Of a DNA stretch of 64,000 bases, positions 35,156 to 43,657 are shown in pieces. Both the position numbers and the translations under genes were made by a program. Source of the stretch: Pseudomonadota bacterium (GTDB taxonomy: Bacteria; Pseudomonadota; Gammaproteobacteria; Burkholderiales; Casimicrobiaceae); the NCBI GenBank assembly GCA_018241765.1, contig JAFEDD010000002.1:1-64000 (forward strand), read 5' to 3'. Numbering within the stretch: position 1 is the first letter of the stretch; each line of letters opens with the position of its first letter. The notes under the pieces are model-generated. The model had not been told where the DNA came from. It searched no databases and saw only the letters and a list, made by a program, of their open reading frames with translations.

Positions 35156-36460
35156 ATGAAGCGCATCCTCATCCTCGGCGCCGGCATCCTCGGCGTCCAC
35201 ACCGCATGGTTTCTTCGCCAGCGCGGTTTCGAAGTCACCGTCGTCGATCGTCAGCCCGGCCCGGCGCTGGAGACGAGCTTTGCCAACGGCGCGCAGATTT
35301 CCGTGAGTCAGTCCGACCCGTGGGCCAGCCCGCACGCCCCGTTCAAGGTGCTGAAGTGGCTCGGTCAGGAGGATGCGCCGCTGCTCTTTCGCCTGCGCGC
35401 CGACCCGAACCAGTGGCGCTGGGGCCTGCGCTTTCTTTATGAGTGCCTGCCCAGCCGCACCGAATACAACACGCTGCAAGCGATGCGGCTGGCCGAATAC
35501 AGCCGCCGCACGCTGCAGGCGATGCGCCGCGAAACCGGCATTCAGTACGATCACTCGGAGGCCGGCATCATGATGATCCACGCCGATCCGAAGAGTTTTG
35601 CCGACGCCGCCCAAGCCGCGCAACTCTTGACCCGCAACGGCGAGCGGCGCGACGTGCTGGCCGTGGCCGACGCGGTGAAGATCGAGCCGGCGCTCGCGCA
35701 CACGGCGCCAACCCTTGCCGGTGCCATCTACGCGCCGCACGACGAGGGCGGTGACGCCTACAAGTTCACGGCGGCGCTGGCCGCGCTGGCGGCCGAACGC
35801 GGCGTCGAGTTCCGCTACGGCGTCGCCATCCACCGGCTCGAGCGTGCCGGTGGCGCCATCTCGGGCGTCGTCGTCAACGACGGCAATGGCGACACCACAC
35901 TCACCGCCGACGCCTATGTCGTCGCACTCGGCTCGTACTCGCAGCCGATGCTGCGCGCGGTCGGCGTCGACGCGCTGATGTATCCGGCCAAGGGCTACAG
36001 CGCGACGATCCCGCTGGCCTCGGGCAGCAAGCTGCCGGCACCGCGCGGCAGCATCACCGACGATGAGAAGAAGGTCGTGTTCACCACGCTCGGCGACCGT
36101 CTGCGCATCGCCGGCACGGCGGAGATGACGGGCTTCAGCACCGATCTGAACATGGTTCGCTGCGAGGCGCTGACGCGTCGCGCGAAGCATCACTTCCCCG
36201 ATCTGTGCCAGTGGGAGCGCGTCGAATACTGGACCGGGCTGCGGCCGGCGACGCCGTCGAACCTGCCGATCATCGGTCGCTCGTCGCTGTCGAACCTCTA
36301 TCTGAACACCGGGCACGGCACGCTCGGCTGGACCGAGGGGCCGGGTTCGGGCCGCGCGCTGGCCGACATCATTGCCGGTGAGGTGCCCGAGGTCGACTTC
36401 GCGTTCCTCAATGCCCCGGCTCGTAAAATTGCCGTCTCTGCCGCCCCCTCGAATGCCTGA
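35156..36460 (+). CDS. dadA: D-amino acid dehydrogenase
   Basis: FAD-dependent D-amino acid dehydrogenase, 434 residues, which oxidises D-alanine and other D-amino acids and feeds electrons to the membrane quinone pool. The N-terminal dinucleotide fold is ILILGAGILGVHTAWFLRQRGFEVTVVDR. Further blocks are ETSFANGAQISVSQSDPWA, DEGGDAYKFTAALA, DAYVVALGSYSQPML, YPAKGYSATIPL and LNTGHGTLGWTEGPGSGRALAD. It is followed without a gap by dacA, and a D-amino acid aminotransferase comes next, so the locus groups three D-alanine enzymes. Confidence 0.94.
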   Translation: MKRILILGAGILGVHTAWFLRQRGFEVTVVDRQPGPALETSFANGAQISVSQSDPWASPHAPFKVLKWLGQEDAPLLFRLRADPNQWRWGLRFLYECLPSRTEYNTLQAMRLAEYSRRTLQAMRRETGIQYDHSEAGIMMIHADPKSFADAAQAAQLLTRNGERRDVLAVADAVKIEPALAHTAPTLAGAIYAPHDEGGDAYKFTAALAALAAERGVEFRYGVAIHRLERAGGAISGVVVNDGNGDTTLTADAYVVALGSYSQPMLRAVGVDALMYPAKGYSATIPLASGSKLPAPRGSITDDEKKVVFTTLGDRLRIAGTAEMTGFSTDLNMVRCEALTRRAKHHFPDLCQWERVEYWTGLRPATPSNLPIIGRSSLSNLYLNTGHGTLGWTEGPGSGRALADIIAGEVPEVDFAFLNAPARKIAVSAAPSNA

Positions 36461-37657
36461 GTGAATGCCTCGTTCCTGACCCGCGTTGCCGCCGGCGTCG
36501 CGCTGATTGCGCTCGCCGTCGGCCTGTCCGCGCCGCTGCGCGCGCAGCCCGGCGCGAGCGCCTCGGGCAGCGAGCCGGTGCCGGTCGCCGCGCTGACGGC
36601 GAATGCCGCCGCCTTCCTCGTCGTCGAGGCGACCAGCGGGCAGGTGCTTGCCGAATCGAACCAGCGGGCACGGCGCGATCCGGCGTCGTTGACCAAGCTG
36701 ATGACGGCCTACGTGGTCTTCGATGCGTTGCACCAGAAGCAGCTCTCGCTCACGCAGCGGCTGCGCATTCCCGAGCGTGCGTGGCGCGCGGAAGGCTCGC
36801 GCATGTTCGTCGAGCCGGGGGCGCCGGTCACCACCGAGGATCTGCTGCGCGGCATGATCGTGCAGTCGGGCAACGATGCCGCCATCGCGCTGGCCATTGC
36901 CGTCGCCGGCAACGAGAGCGAATTCGTCGCTCGCATGAACCGCGAGGCGAAGCGGCTCGGCATGGCCGACACGCAATTCCTGAACCCGACCGGGCTCACG
37001 CAGCAGGGCCACTACTCGACGGCGCATGACCTCGCCGTGCTCTCGCTCGCGCTGTTGCGCGACTATCCGCAATACGCTCGCCTGTTCGCCGAAAAGAGCT
37101 TCACCTTCGGGCGCATCACGCAGCCCAATCGCAATCGGCTGCTGTTCACCGACCCGAGCGTCGACGGCCTGAAGACCGGACACACCGATGCCGCTGGCTG
37201 GTGCCTCATCGCCACCGTCAACCGCGCGCCGAGGCGGCTCCTGGTCGTGCTGCTTGGCGCTCCGACCGAGGCGGCGCGCACGAGCGAGGCGCAGATGCTC
37301 ATCGAATGGGCCTTCGCCGCCTGGGAGGGCCGACGGTTTTATGAGGCCGGCAAGCCGGTGCGCCAGTTGCGCGTCTGGAAGTCGAGCGTCGACAGCGTGC
37401 CGGTCGGCTTCCGCGACGACGTGACGGCGGCGACCGAAGTGGCGCGCGGGCCGGCGCTGTCCACCGTGCTCGACATTCCCGAGCCGCGCGTCGGCCCCTT
37501 GCAGGCGGGCGACGTGGTGGGCACCTTGAAGGTGCTGCGCGGCAGTGAACTCATCTACGAGCGCGAGGTGCTGGCGCTCGAATCGGCGCCCTCGGCGCCG
37601 ATCTGGAAGCGCATGTGGCACTCGGTCGTGCTTTGGTTCAAGGGGTTGTTGAAATGA
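36461..37657 (+). CDS. dacA: D-alanyl-D-alanine carboxypeptidase (PBP5/6 family)
   Basis: Penicillin-binding protein of 398 residues that trims the terminal D-alanine from peptidoglycan stem peptides. Signal peptide to LRAQP. Motifs: Ser76-L-T-Lys79 in DPASLTKLMTAYVVFD, Ser136-Gly-Asn138 in MIVQSGNDAAIALA, and Lys238-Thr-Gly240 in DGLKTGHTDAAGWC. The C-terminus is the beta-rich PBP5 domain and an amphipathic membrane anchor (PIWKRMWHSVVLWFKGLLK). The start is a GTG directly after the dadA stop. Its stop overlaps the next start (ATGA). First gene of dacA-dat-ybeD-lipB. Confidence 0.93.
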   Translation: MNASFLTRVAAGVALIALAVGLSAPLRAQPGASASGSEPVPVAALTANAAAFLVVEATSGQVLAESNQRARRDPASLTKLMTAYVVFDALHQKQLSLTQRLRIPERAWRAEGSRMFVEPGAPVTTEDLLRGMIVQSGNDAAIALAIAVAGNESEFVARMNREAKRLGMADTQFLNPTGLTQQGHYSTAHDLAVLSLALLRDYPQYARLFAEKSFTFGRITQPNRNRLLFTDPSVDGLKTGHTDAAGWCLIATVNRAPRRLLVVLLGAPTEAARTSEAQMLIEWAFAAWEGRRFYEAGKPVRQLRVWKSSVDSVPVGFRDDVTAATEVARGPALSTVLDIPEPRVGPLQAGDVVGTLKVLRGSELIYEREVLALESAPSAPIWKRMWHSVVLWFKGLLK

Positions 37658-38517
37658 CGGATCAGGTGGTCTTCCTGAACGGTGAATGGTTGCCGATCAC
37701 GCAAGCGAAGGTCAGCGTGCTCGACCGCGGTTTCGTGTTCGGCGACGGGGTCTACGAATACGTGCCGGTCATCGATGGGCGGCCCTACCGGCTGGCGGGG
37801 CATCTCGCGCGGCTGGCCAACTCGTGCCGCGAGATCGGCCTTCGCAACCCCTACGACGACGCACGCTGGCGCGAACTCGTGCTCGAAGCGGCGCGCCGCA
37901 ACGGCCCCGGCGACAAGGGCGTCTACTGGCAGGTCACGCGCGGCGTGGCCAAGCGCGACCACGCGTTTCCGTCGGCCGATACCGAGCCGACCGTGTTCAT
38001 GATGGCCAACCCGCTGCCCAAGCTCACGGATGAGCAGATCGAGCACGGCGTCGCCTGCTACACCTTCCCCGACAGCCGTTGGCACCGCTGCCATATCAAG
38101 AGCATTTCGCTCTTGGGCAACGTGCTGGCACGACAGCACGCCAGCGAGCACGGCGGCATCGAAGCGGTCATGCTGCGCGATGGCTACCTGACCGAAGCCT
38201 CGGCCTCCAACGTCTTCTGCGTATTCGGCGACACCATCGTGTCGCCGCCGAAGGACAATCTCATCCTTGGCGGCATCACGCTCGACGGCGTGGTCGAACT
38301 GGCGCAGCGTCACGGGCTCAAGTTCGACACGCGCCCGGTGTCGGAGGCCGACATGTGGCGCTCCGACGAGATGTGGCTGTCCTCGTCGAGCAAGGGCGTG
38401 CTCGCCATCACCTCGCTCGACGACAAACCGATCGGCAACGCGGCCCACCGCGGTGAGCCGGGGCCGATGTTCCGGCGCATGTTCGCGCTGATGCAGGCCG
38501 ACATGCATGGCGGCTGA
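37654..38517 (+). CDS. dat: D-amino acid aminotransferase
   Basis: Fold-type IV PLP aminotransferase of 287 residues, D-alanine transaminase type. Visible are LNGEWLPITQAKVSVLDRGFVFGDGVYEYV (family start, two blocks), the PLP lysine Lys149 in HRCHIKSISLLGNVLARQ, and EASASNVFCVFGDTIVSPP with the PLP-proximal glutamate. It would interconvert D-alanine/2-oxoglutarate and pyruvate/D-glutamate, supplying cell-wall D-amino acids. It overlaps dacA by 4 bp and is followed by ybeD after 3 bp. The position between dacA and lipB is a conserved betaproteobacterial arrangement. Confidence 0.92.
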   Translation: MTDQVVFLNGEWLPITQAKVSVLDRGFVFGDGVYEYVPVIDGRPYRLAGHLARLANSCREIGLRNPYDDARWRELVLEAARRNGPGDKGVYWQVTRGVAKRDHAFPSADTEPTVFMMANPLPKLTDEQIEHGVACYTFPDSRWHRCHIKSISLLGNVLARQHASEHGGIEAVMLRDGYLTEASASNVFCVFGDTIVSPPKDNLILGGITLDGVVELAQRHGLKFDTRPVSEADMWRSDEMWLSSSSKGVLAITSLDDKPIGNAAHRGEPGPMFRRMFALMQADMHGG

Positions 38518-38520
38518 GGC

Positions 38521-38805
38521 ATGAGCGAAGTGCATCCGCCGGCCGCCGGCGACGGCCCGTTCGTCTTTCCGACCGTCTATCCGCTGAAGGTCGCGGGCCG
38601 CAACGCGGTTTCGCTCGAAGCGACCGTCGTCGACATCGTGCGCCGTCACGTTGCCGATTTCGACGCCACCACCGTCACCGTGCGTGAATCGCGCGGCGGC
38701 AAGTACCTCGCCGTCAGCGTGAGCTTCACGGCGCACTCGCGCGCGCAACTCGATGCGCTCTATCGCGAGCTGACGGCGCACCCCGACATCGTCTGGGCGC
38801 TGTAG
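38521..38805 (+). CDS. YbeD-family (DUF493) protein
   Basis: 94-residue ferredoxin-fold protein of the YbeD/DUF493 family, usually encoded between dacA and lipB and thought to be regulatory. Family features are [13 protein letters not shown], the VVDIVRRHV helix, and the beta strands [20 protein letters not shown], ending [14 protein letters not shown]. It lies between dat and lipB on the same strand, which supports the assignment. Confidence 0.92.
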   Translation: MSEVHPPAAGDGPFVFPTVYPLKVAGRNAVSLEATVVDIVRRHVADFDATTVTVRESRGGKYLAVSVSFTAHSRAQLDALYRELTAHPDIVWAL

Positions 38806-38834
38806 CGCCGCACGTCGCCACCGCTGCCCGCGCC

Positions 38835-39506
38835 ATGATCATCCGCACGCTCGGCCGCGCCGACTATCAGGCCACGTGGGATGCGATGCGCGCGTTCACC
38901 GACGCGCGCCGCGCCGACACGCCCGACGAACTCTGGGTCTGCGAGCACGCGCCGGTCTACACGCAGGGCGTGGCCGGCCGCGCCGAGCACCTGCTCGGCA
39001 ATCCGCACGGCATTGCGGTCGTGCAGACCGACCGCGGCGGGCAGATCACCTACCACGGGCCGGGCCAGACGATGGTCTACGTGCTGCTCGATCTGCGCCG
39101 CGCGGGCTACGGCGTGCGCGCGCTGGTCGAGCGCATCGAGCGCGGTGTCAGCGCGCTGCTGGCGGGCTACGGCATCGACGCCCACGGTCGCCGCGATGCC
39201 CCCGGCGTCTACGTTCGCCGAGCGCAGGCCGCATCGAGCACGGCAGACGGAGGCTTCGCGGGCGAGGCGAAGATCGCCTCCCTCGGGCTCAAGGTGCGCA
39301 ACGGCTGCACCTACCACGGCGTCGCCTTCAACGTCGACATGGATCTCGCGCCCTTCGCCAGCATCAACCCCTGCGGCTACGCCGGCCTCGCCGTCACGGA
39401 TCTCGCCACGATGACCGGCACCACGCCCGATTTCGCCGCCGTCTCGCTCGCGCTCGCGCAGGCGTTGCAGGCCAGCTTGAGCGAGAACAGCTTCGCGCCA
39501 AGGTGA
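38835..39506 (+). CDS. lipB: Octanoyltransferase LipB
   Basis: Octanoyl-ACP:protein N-octanoyltransferase, 223 residues, first step of lipoate assembly on E2 and GcvH proteins. Motifs: [34 protein letters not shown], catalytic Lys146 in [15 protein letters not shown], and acyl-accepting Cys180 in [10 protein letters not shown] short low-complexity insert ([13 protein letters not shown]) precedes the lysine motif. The last residues (SENSFAPR) and the stop codon lie inside the left arm of palindromic repeat copy 5, so the natural C-terminus was probably replaced. lipA, usually next, is not found downstream. Confidence 0.93.
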   Translation: MIIRTLGRADYQATWDAMRAFTDARRADTPDELWVCEHAPVYTQGVAGRAEHLLGNPHGIAVVQTDRGGQITYHGPGQTMVYVLLDLRRAGYGVRALVERIERGVSALLAGYGIDAHGRRDAPGVYVRRAQAASSTADGGFAGEAKIASLGLKVRNGCTYHGVAFNVDMDLAPFASINPCGYAGLAVTDLATMTGTTPDFAAVSLALAQALQASLSENSFAPR

Positions 39507-39606
39507 CGTCCATAACAGGCTTGACGCTCGATATTGCACAAAGTCGACTTCAGCATAAACGGGCCGCCAAGCCCGTTATGGATGCGGTTTTCACGAAAAA
39601 GATGAT
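39487..39606. repeat. Interspersed palindromic repeat, copy 5
   Basis: Full-length copy with a perfect AAGTCGACTT centre (39541-39550). Left arm CAGCTTCGCGCCAAGGTGAC then GTCCATAACAGGCTTG, right arm CCAAGCCCGTTATGGATGCG then GTTTTCACGAAAAAG. Its first 20 bases are the last codons and stop of lipB. Confidence 0.82.
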
Positions 39607-39642
39607 GCCCCGTTGCTGCATGGCAGCGCGGCGTCATCACCG

Positions 39643-41028
39643 TCAGCTCGCCGGCAACTGCAACGTCATGCGCAGCCCGCCGAGCGGGGAAGCCTGCGCC
39701 TCGACGTGCCCGCCGTAGGTTTCCGCCAGCGTGCGCACGATGTCGAGCCCGAGCCCGGCACCCGGCTGCCGCTGATCCAACTGCACGCCGCGCTCGAACA
39801 TGCGCTCGCGCTGCGCCGCCGGAATGCCGGGGCCGTCGTCGTCGACCGTGAAGCGCAGCGTCGCGCCGTCGCGCCCGACGTCGACCACGACGCGCGAACG
39901 AGCCCACTTGCCGGCGTTGTCGATCAGGTTGCCGAGCAGTTCGTAGAGGTCCTGCGCCTCGCCGCGAAAGACCGCCTCCTCGGCCGTCGCTGCGAGCTCG
40001 AAGTTCAGGTTGCGCGCCGCGTGCAGGCGCTGCATCGTGCGCAGCAACGCGCGCAGCGGCTCCAGCACCGGCGTGCCGAGCCCGGTCGCGCGCACGGCGG
40101 CCGCAGCGCGCGCCCGCGCCAGGTGGTAGTCGACCTGGCGGCGGGCGCTCGCCACCTGCTCGCGCACCAGTTGTGGCAGCGCACCTTCTTCGCGGGCCGC
40201 CGCGTTGGCGAGGATCGTCAGCGGCGTGTGCACGGCATGGGCGAGATTGCCCGCCTGCGTCCGTGCGCGCTGCACGATGTCGGCGTTTTCCGCGAGCACA
40301 TGGTTGAACTCGCTGACCAGCGGTTGCAGCTCCTGCGGAAAGCGTCCCTCGATGCGGGTCGCTTCGCTGCGTCGCACGGCGGCCAGTTGCCGTCGCAGCA
40401 ACGAGAGCGGGCGCAGCGCGAGTTGCAGTTGCAGTGCCACGGCGAGCGCGAGCCCCGCCGCCAGCAAGCCGAGCGCGGCGAGCAGCATGCGCGTGAAGCG
40501 CTCCAGCGGCTCGGCGATCAGGGCGGTGTCGGCCGCGACCGCCAGACGCAGCGGCGGCGCGTCGTCCTCGGGCAGTTGCAGCGGTCGCGCCACGGCCAGC
40601 AGTTCATGCTGCGCGCCATCGTGCAGACGAAACACACGATAGCCCTGTGCCGGGTATGTCGCGGGCGGTGGCGGCAGCGTCAACACCTGATCCCACAGCG
40701 AGCGCGAGCGCGCGGCCGCCGCCTCCGGCTGCGCTCCCAGCCGGTCGATCTGCCAATAGAGCCCCGACAGCGGCTGCCCGAGACGCACGTCCATCGCGCT
40801 CGCGTTGACGCTGAGGCGCCCCTCGGGCGTCCAGTCCACCGCTGCGCTCAACTGATCGAGCTGCACGACCAACTGCGCTTCGAGCTGCTGCGTGATGTGC
40901 TCCTGAAAGAGATTGCGCAGGCCCCACGCCGCGAGTGCGATGGACAGCACGATCCAGACCAGCGCGCCCACCCACAGGCGCAGGCGCAGCGATCCGCCGC
41001 CCTTGCCCTCAGGTTGCGCTGCCGACAT
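39643..41028 (-). CDS. Two-component sensor histidine kinase (PhoQ/QseC-like)
   Basis: 461-residue membrane kinase. Helix 1 is WVGALVWIVLSIALAAWGL, helix 2 is MLLAALGLLAAGLALAVALQ, with a periplasmic sensor between (about 40-180). A HAMP-like linker leads to the H-box NLAHAVHTPLTIL, with His264 as the likely phospho-acceptor (compare PhoQ LTHSLKTPL). N-box LLGNLIDNAGKWAR, G1 VDDDGPGIPAAQR and G2 GAGLGLDIVRTLAETYGG complete the ATPase. It overlaps the response-regulator gene by 20 bp. The signal is unknown; the regulon is probably the PepSY/b561 module next door. Confidence 0.92.
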   Translation of the reverse strand: MSAAQPEGKGGGSLRLRLWVGALVWIVLSIALAAWGLRNLFQEHITQQLEAQLVVQLDQLSAAVDWTPEGRLSVNASAMDVRLGQPLSGLYWQIDRLGAQPEAAAARSRSLWDQVLTLPPPPATYPAQGYRVFRLHDGAQHELLAVARPLQLPEDDAPPLRLAVAADTALIAEPLERFTRMLLAALGLLAAGLALAVALQLQLALRPLSLLRRQLAAVRRSEATRIEGRFPQELQPLVSEFNHVLAENADIVQRARTQAGNLAHAVHTPLTILANAAAREEGALPQLVREQVASARRQVDYHLARARAAAAVRATGLGTPVLEPLRALLRTMQRLHAARNLNFELAATAEEAVFRGEAQDLYELLGNLIDNAGKWARSRVVVDVGRDGATLRFTVDDDGPGIPAAQRERMFERGVQLDQRQPGAGLGLDIVRTLAETYGGHVEAQASPLGGLRMTLQLPAS

Positions 41029-41680
41029 CGACGAGGCGATAGCCGAGACCGCGCACCGTCTCGATGCTGCCCGGCGGCAGCTTTTTGCGCAGGCGACCGA
41101 CGAACACTTCGATGGTGTTCGAATCGCGATCGTTGTCCCACGCGTAGATGTGTTCCGACAGTTCGGTGCGCGACAGCACCTCGCCCTTGCGTTGCATCAG
41201 CAGTGCGAGCAGCTTGAACTCGTGACTGGTGAGCGCCAGCGGGTGGCCGTCGATGAGCACCCGTGCCGCCCGCGTATCGATCTCGATCGCGCCGCAGCGC
41301 CACTGCGCGCTCGTATGCTCACCGACGCGGCGCAGCAGCGCGCGCAGCCGCGCCAGGAGCTCTTCCATGTGAAAGGGCTTGGTCAGGTAGTCGTCGGCCC
41401 CGGCGTCCATGCCGGCCACCTTCTCCTGCCACGCGCTGCGCGCGGTGAGGATCAGCACCGGCATTCGCCGATCCGCCTCGCGCCATCGGCGCAGCACCGA
41501 CAGGCCATCCTGCATCGGCAAGCCGAGATCGAGCACGACGGCGTCGAAGTCCTCCTGCTCACCGAGGTAATGACCCTCGCGACCATCGCCCGCCGACTCC
41601 ACGGTGTGGCCAGCCGCCGCAATGGCTTCGACGAGCTGCCCGCGTAGCGTCGGCTCATCCTCCACCACCAGAATGCGCAT
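41009..41680 (-). CDS. OmpR-family response regulator
   Basis: 223-residue regulator. Receiver: VVEDEPTLRGQL, phospho-acceptor Asp51 in AVVLDLGLPMQDGL, Thr in ILTARS and Lys101 in DDYLTKPFHMEELLARL. The winged-helix output has IEIDTRAARVLIDGHPLALT, EFKLLALLMQRKGEVLSRTEL and NTIEVFVGRLRKKLPPGSIETVRGLGYRL (two blocks). It is most like PmrA/QseB/PhoP. The start ATG shares its A with the TGA stop of the PepSY gene upstream, so PepSY, regulator and kinase form one unit. Members bind 11-bp-spaced direct repeats, as found in the two operator copies nearby. Confidence 0.93.
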   Translation of the reverse strand: MRILVVEDEPTLRGQLVEAIAAAGHTVESAGDGREGHYLGEQEDFDAVVLDLGLPMQDGLSVLRRWREADRRMPVLILTARSAWQEKVAGMDAGADDYLTKPFHMEELLARLRALLRRVGEHTSAQWRCGAIEIDTRAARVLIDGHPLALTSHEFKLLALLMQRKGEVLSRTELSEHIYAWDNDRDSNTIEVFVGRLRKKLPPGSIETVRGLGYRLVDVGSAT

Positions 41681-42030
41681 CAGGGGCTCCTGCGTTTGAT
41701 GCCGAGCACGCGGCCGTCGACGGCGTCGACCTTGATGCGCGCAACGTGTCCGTCGGCCTGCAACAAGCGAATCTTATAGACGAAGCGACCGTCGTCGCGC
41801 TCGAACTCCACGCGCAGCACCTGCCCCTGCTGCTCTCGTTCGATGCGTTCGAGGACGCCGCGCAGAGGCAACACCTCGCCACGCTCGAACGCCTGCCGTG
41901 CGAGATCGTGGTCGCGCCCGTGGTCGTCGGCGCGCAACGGCGCCGAAGCGGGCAGCGCGACGAGCAGCGCGAGGGCGCCGAACGCGACGCGCAGGCGCGT
42001 CGAGTGGCGGGGCGTGAGCAGGGCGTTCAT
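41680..42030 (-). CDS. Periplasmic PepSY-domain protein
   Basis: 116-residue exported protein. The signal peptide (LRVAFGALALLVALPASAPLRA) is followed by a charged linker and one PepSY domain: ARQAFERGEVLPLRGVLERIE, QVLRVEFERDDGRFVYKIRLL, and VARIKVDAVDGRVLGIKRR. Single PepSY proteins of this kind often precede QseBC/PmrAB-like pairs and may modulate the sensor. It is the first gene of the regulator operon and lies 25 bp from the shared operator. Confidence 0.85.
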   Translation of the reverse strand: MNALLTPRHSTRLRVAFGALALLVALPASAPLRADDHGRDHDLARQAFERGEVLPLRGVLERIEREQQGQVLRVEFERDDGRFVYKIRLLQADGHVARIKVDAVDGRVLGIKRRSP

Positions 42031-42054
42031 GGCTCGATTTCTAGCGCGCCCCGC

Positions 42055-42092
42055 ATGAACGACAGATGAACGCGGATTTCAGCCACGGTTCA
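42055..42092. promoter_or_regulatory. 38-bp composite operator, copy A (divergent PepSY/b561 promoter region)
   Basis: ATGAAC-N5-ATGAAC-like direct repeat with an 11-bp period (TGAAC at 42056 and 42067), then six bases, then TTCAGC-N2-CGGTTCA. The same elements with identical spacing recur at 46984-47021. The 11-bp period is that of OmpR-family response-regulator boxes. The site lies between the regulator operon and the b561 operon and could serve both. Confidence 0.6.
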
Positions 42093-42184
42093 GCAAGCGC
42101 GGCGCATCATGCACCCCATGTGTCGGGCACCCCTCGCCGACATCCCGAGCGGCCGGGATCGCCGCCTGCGCTTAGGAGACCATC

Positions 42185-42802
42185 ATGCAAGCGTTTTCCC
42201 CGTCCGGCGCGGCGCGTGCGCCGCAGCGCTTTCATCCGCTCATGATCGGCATGCACTGGCTCACGCTGGCGCTGCTGCTCGCCGTCTATGTTTTGATCGA
42301 ATTTCGTGGCGCGTTCCCCAAAGGCAGCGTGGGTCGCGACACGATGAGGCTGTGGCACGAGATGCTCGGCCTCACCGTGCTCGGGCTGGTGTTCGTGCGT
42401 CTGGCGCTGCGCGCGGTGCTGCCGGCGCCCGAACCGCTCGTGGCGCCACGCTGGCAGCAGCGTTTCGCGCGCCTGATGCACGTGGCGCTGTATGTCTTTC
42501 TGATCGCAACGCCGATTCTGGGCTGGCTGATGCTCAGCGCCAAGGGCAAGGCAGTGCCGTGGTTCGGCTTCGATCTGCCCTCGCTGGTTGGGCCGGATCG
42601 CGCGCTCGGCCGCCGTTTCGAATCGATGCACGAGGCGATCGCAACCCTCGGCTACCTGCTGATCGGCGTCCACGCTGCCGCCGCGATCGGCCATCACTAC
42701 CTGCTGCGCGACGACACGCTGCGGCGCATGCTGCCCTGGCGCCGCCTCGACGCCCCATCGAAGGCGCCCTTGGTCACGGAGAACGGCCATGAACCGGCGT
42801 GA
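42185..42802 (+). CDS. Cytochrome b561
   Basis: 205-residue di-haem membrane cytochrome that exchanges electrons with the quinone pool. Four helices carry the haem-ligand histidines: HPLMIGMHWLTLALLLAVYVL, RLWHEMLGLTVLGLVFVRLAL, RLMHVALYVFLIATPILGW and LLIGVHAAAAIGHHYLLRDD. The C-terminus is a short cytoplasmic tail. It is the first gene of the operon to apbE, overlapping the next gene by 14 bp, and is preceded by operator copy A. GGAGAC seven bases before the ATG is the ribosome site. Confidence 0.93.
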   Translation: MQAFSPSGAARAPQRFHPLMIGMHWLTLALLLAVYVLIEFRGAFPKGSVGRDTMRLWHEMLGLTVLGLVFVRLALRAVLPAPEPLVAPRWQQRFARLMHVALYVFLIATPILGWLMLSAKGKAVPWFGFDLPSLVGPDRALGRRFESMHEAIATLGYLLIGVHAAAAIGHHYLLRDDTLRRMLPWRRLDAPSKAPLVTENGHEPA

Positions 42803-43181
42803 CGCGACGCTTCGCCGCGCCGTGCTCGCCTCGGCGTTGGCGCTGGCCGTCGGTCTCGGCGCGTGGCCGGCGCTCGCCGCCGACGAGTGCGATGCGCCTG
42901 CGGCGCGCTGGCAATCGCGCGAGGCGGTGCGCAAGATGGCAGCGCTGCGCGGTTGGCAAGTGCAGCGATTGAAGATCGACGACGGCTGCTACGAGCTGCG
43001 TGGCGTCGACGCCGAGGGGCGCGCATTCAAGGCGCGCATCGACCCCGAGACGCTCGAGGTGCTGCGGATGCAGACCCGTGCGCGCGATGGCGATGGCCAT
43101 CGCAAGCGTGAACGCGGCGGCCCCGGCGCACAAGGCGCTGCGCCAGCCAACGAATCCTTCCCTGCTGGAGCATCGTCATGA
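42789..43181 (+). CDS. Periplasmic PepSY-domain protein
   Basis: 130-residue exported protein: signal peptide (RAVLASALALAVGLGAWPALAA), then one PepSY-like domain (WQSREAVRKMAALRGWQVQRLKIDDGCYELRGVDAEGRAF, in blocks; KARIDPETLEVLRMQ) with a cysteine in DDGCYEL and another in ADECDAP that could pair. A Gly/Ala-rich tail follows. It overlaps b561 (14 bp) and the DUF2271 gene (4 bp). Probably a periplasmic partner of the electron-transfer module. Confidence 0.83.
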   Translation: MNRRDATLRRAVLASALALAVGLGAWPALAADECDAPAARWQSREAVRKMAALRGWQVQRLKIDDGCYELRGVDAEGRAFKARIDPETLEVLRMQTRARDGDGHRKRERGGPGAQGAAPANESFPAGASS

Positions 43182-43657
43182 CCGACAAACCCACCCTCAC
43201 CACCCTCGCCGCCGCCTGTGCGCTCGCCCTGCCCGTGCTGTCCGACGCACGGCCGGTGACGATCAGCACCACGCTGAAGAACTACGACGGCAACGGCGCC
43301 TACCTCGCCATCTACCTGACCGATGCCAAGGGCGCCTACGCCGGCACGCTGTGGGTAGCCGGCAGCAAGGCGAAGTACTACAAGCATCTGGCCGACTGGA
43401 ACCGCCTGTCGGCGGCGGATGGCAAGCGACTGGTCGGCATCACCGGCGCCAGCGTCGGCGCCGGCCGCACGCTCAAGGTGACGGCGGAACTCGCCGATGC
43501 GCTGCTCGATGCCGGCTATGAAATCCGTGTCGATGCCGCCGTCGAGGACCTGCGCGACAGCCCCGCCGACGTGCGGGTGCCGCTGACGCGCGCCAACGCC
43601 GGCAAGGCGCAGCCTGGCAAGCAGTACGTGCAGACGCTGACCTACGACCTGCCATGA
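43178..43657 (+). CDS. DUF2271 periplasmic protein, candidate flavin carrier
   Basis: 159-residue exported protein of the DUF2271 family. After a short signal (LAAACALALPVLSDARP) come beta strands VTISTTLKNYDGNGAYLAIYL and YAGTLWVAGSKAKYYKHLADW, both family blocks. Residues 86-92 read V-G-I-T89-G-A-S92, which resembles the flavinylation motif D-x-x-(S/T)-G-A-(S/T) recognised by ApbE, though the leading acid is missing. With apbE two genes downstream, Thr89 may carry covalent FMN. That is inference. It overlaps its neighbours by 4 bp on each side, implying tight co-translation. Confidence 0.82.
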   Translation: MTDKPTLTTLAAACALALPVLSDARPVTISTTLKNYDGNGAYLAIYLTDAKGAYAGTLWVAGSKAKYYKHLADWNRLSAADGKRLVGITGASVGAGRTLKVTAELADALLDAGYEIRVDAAVEDLRDSPADVRVPLTRANAGKAQPGKQYVQTLTYDLP

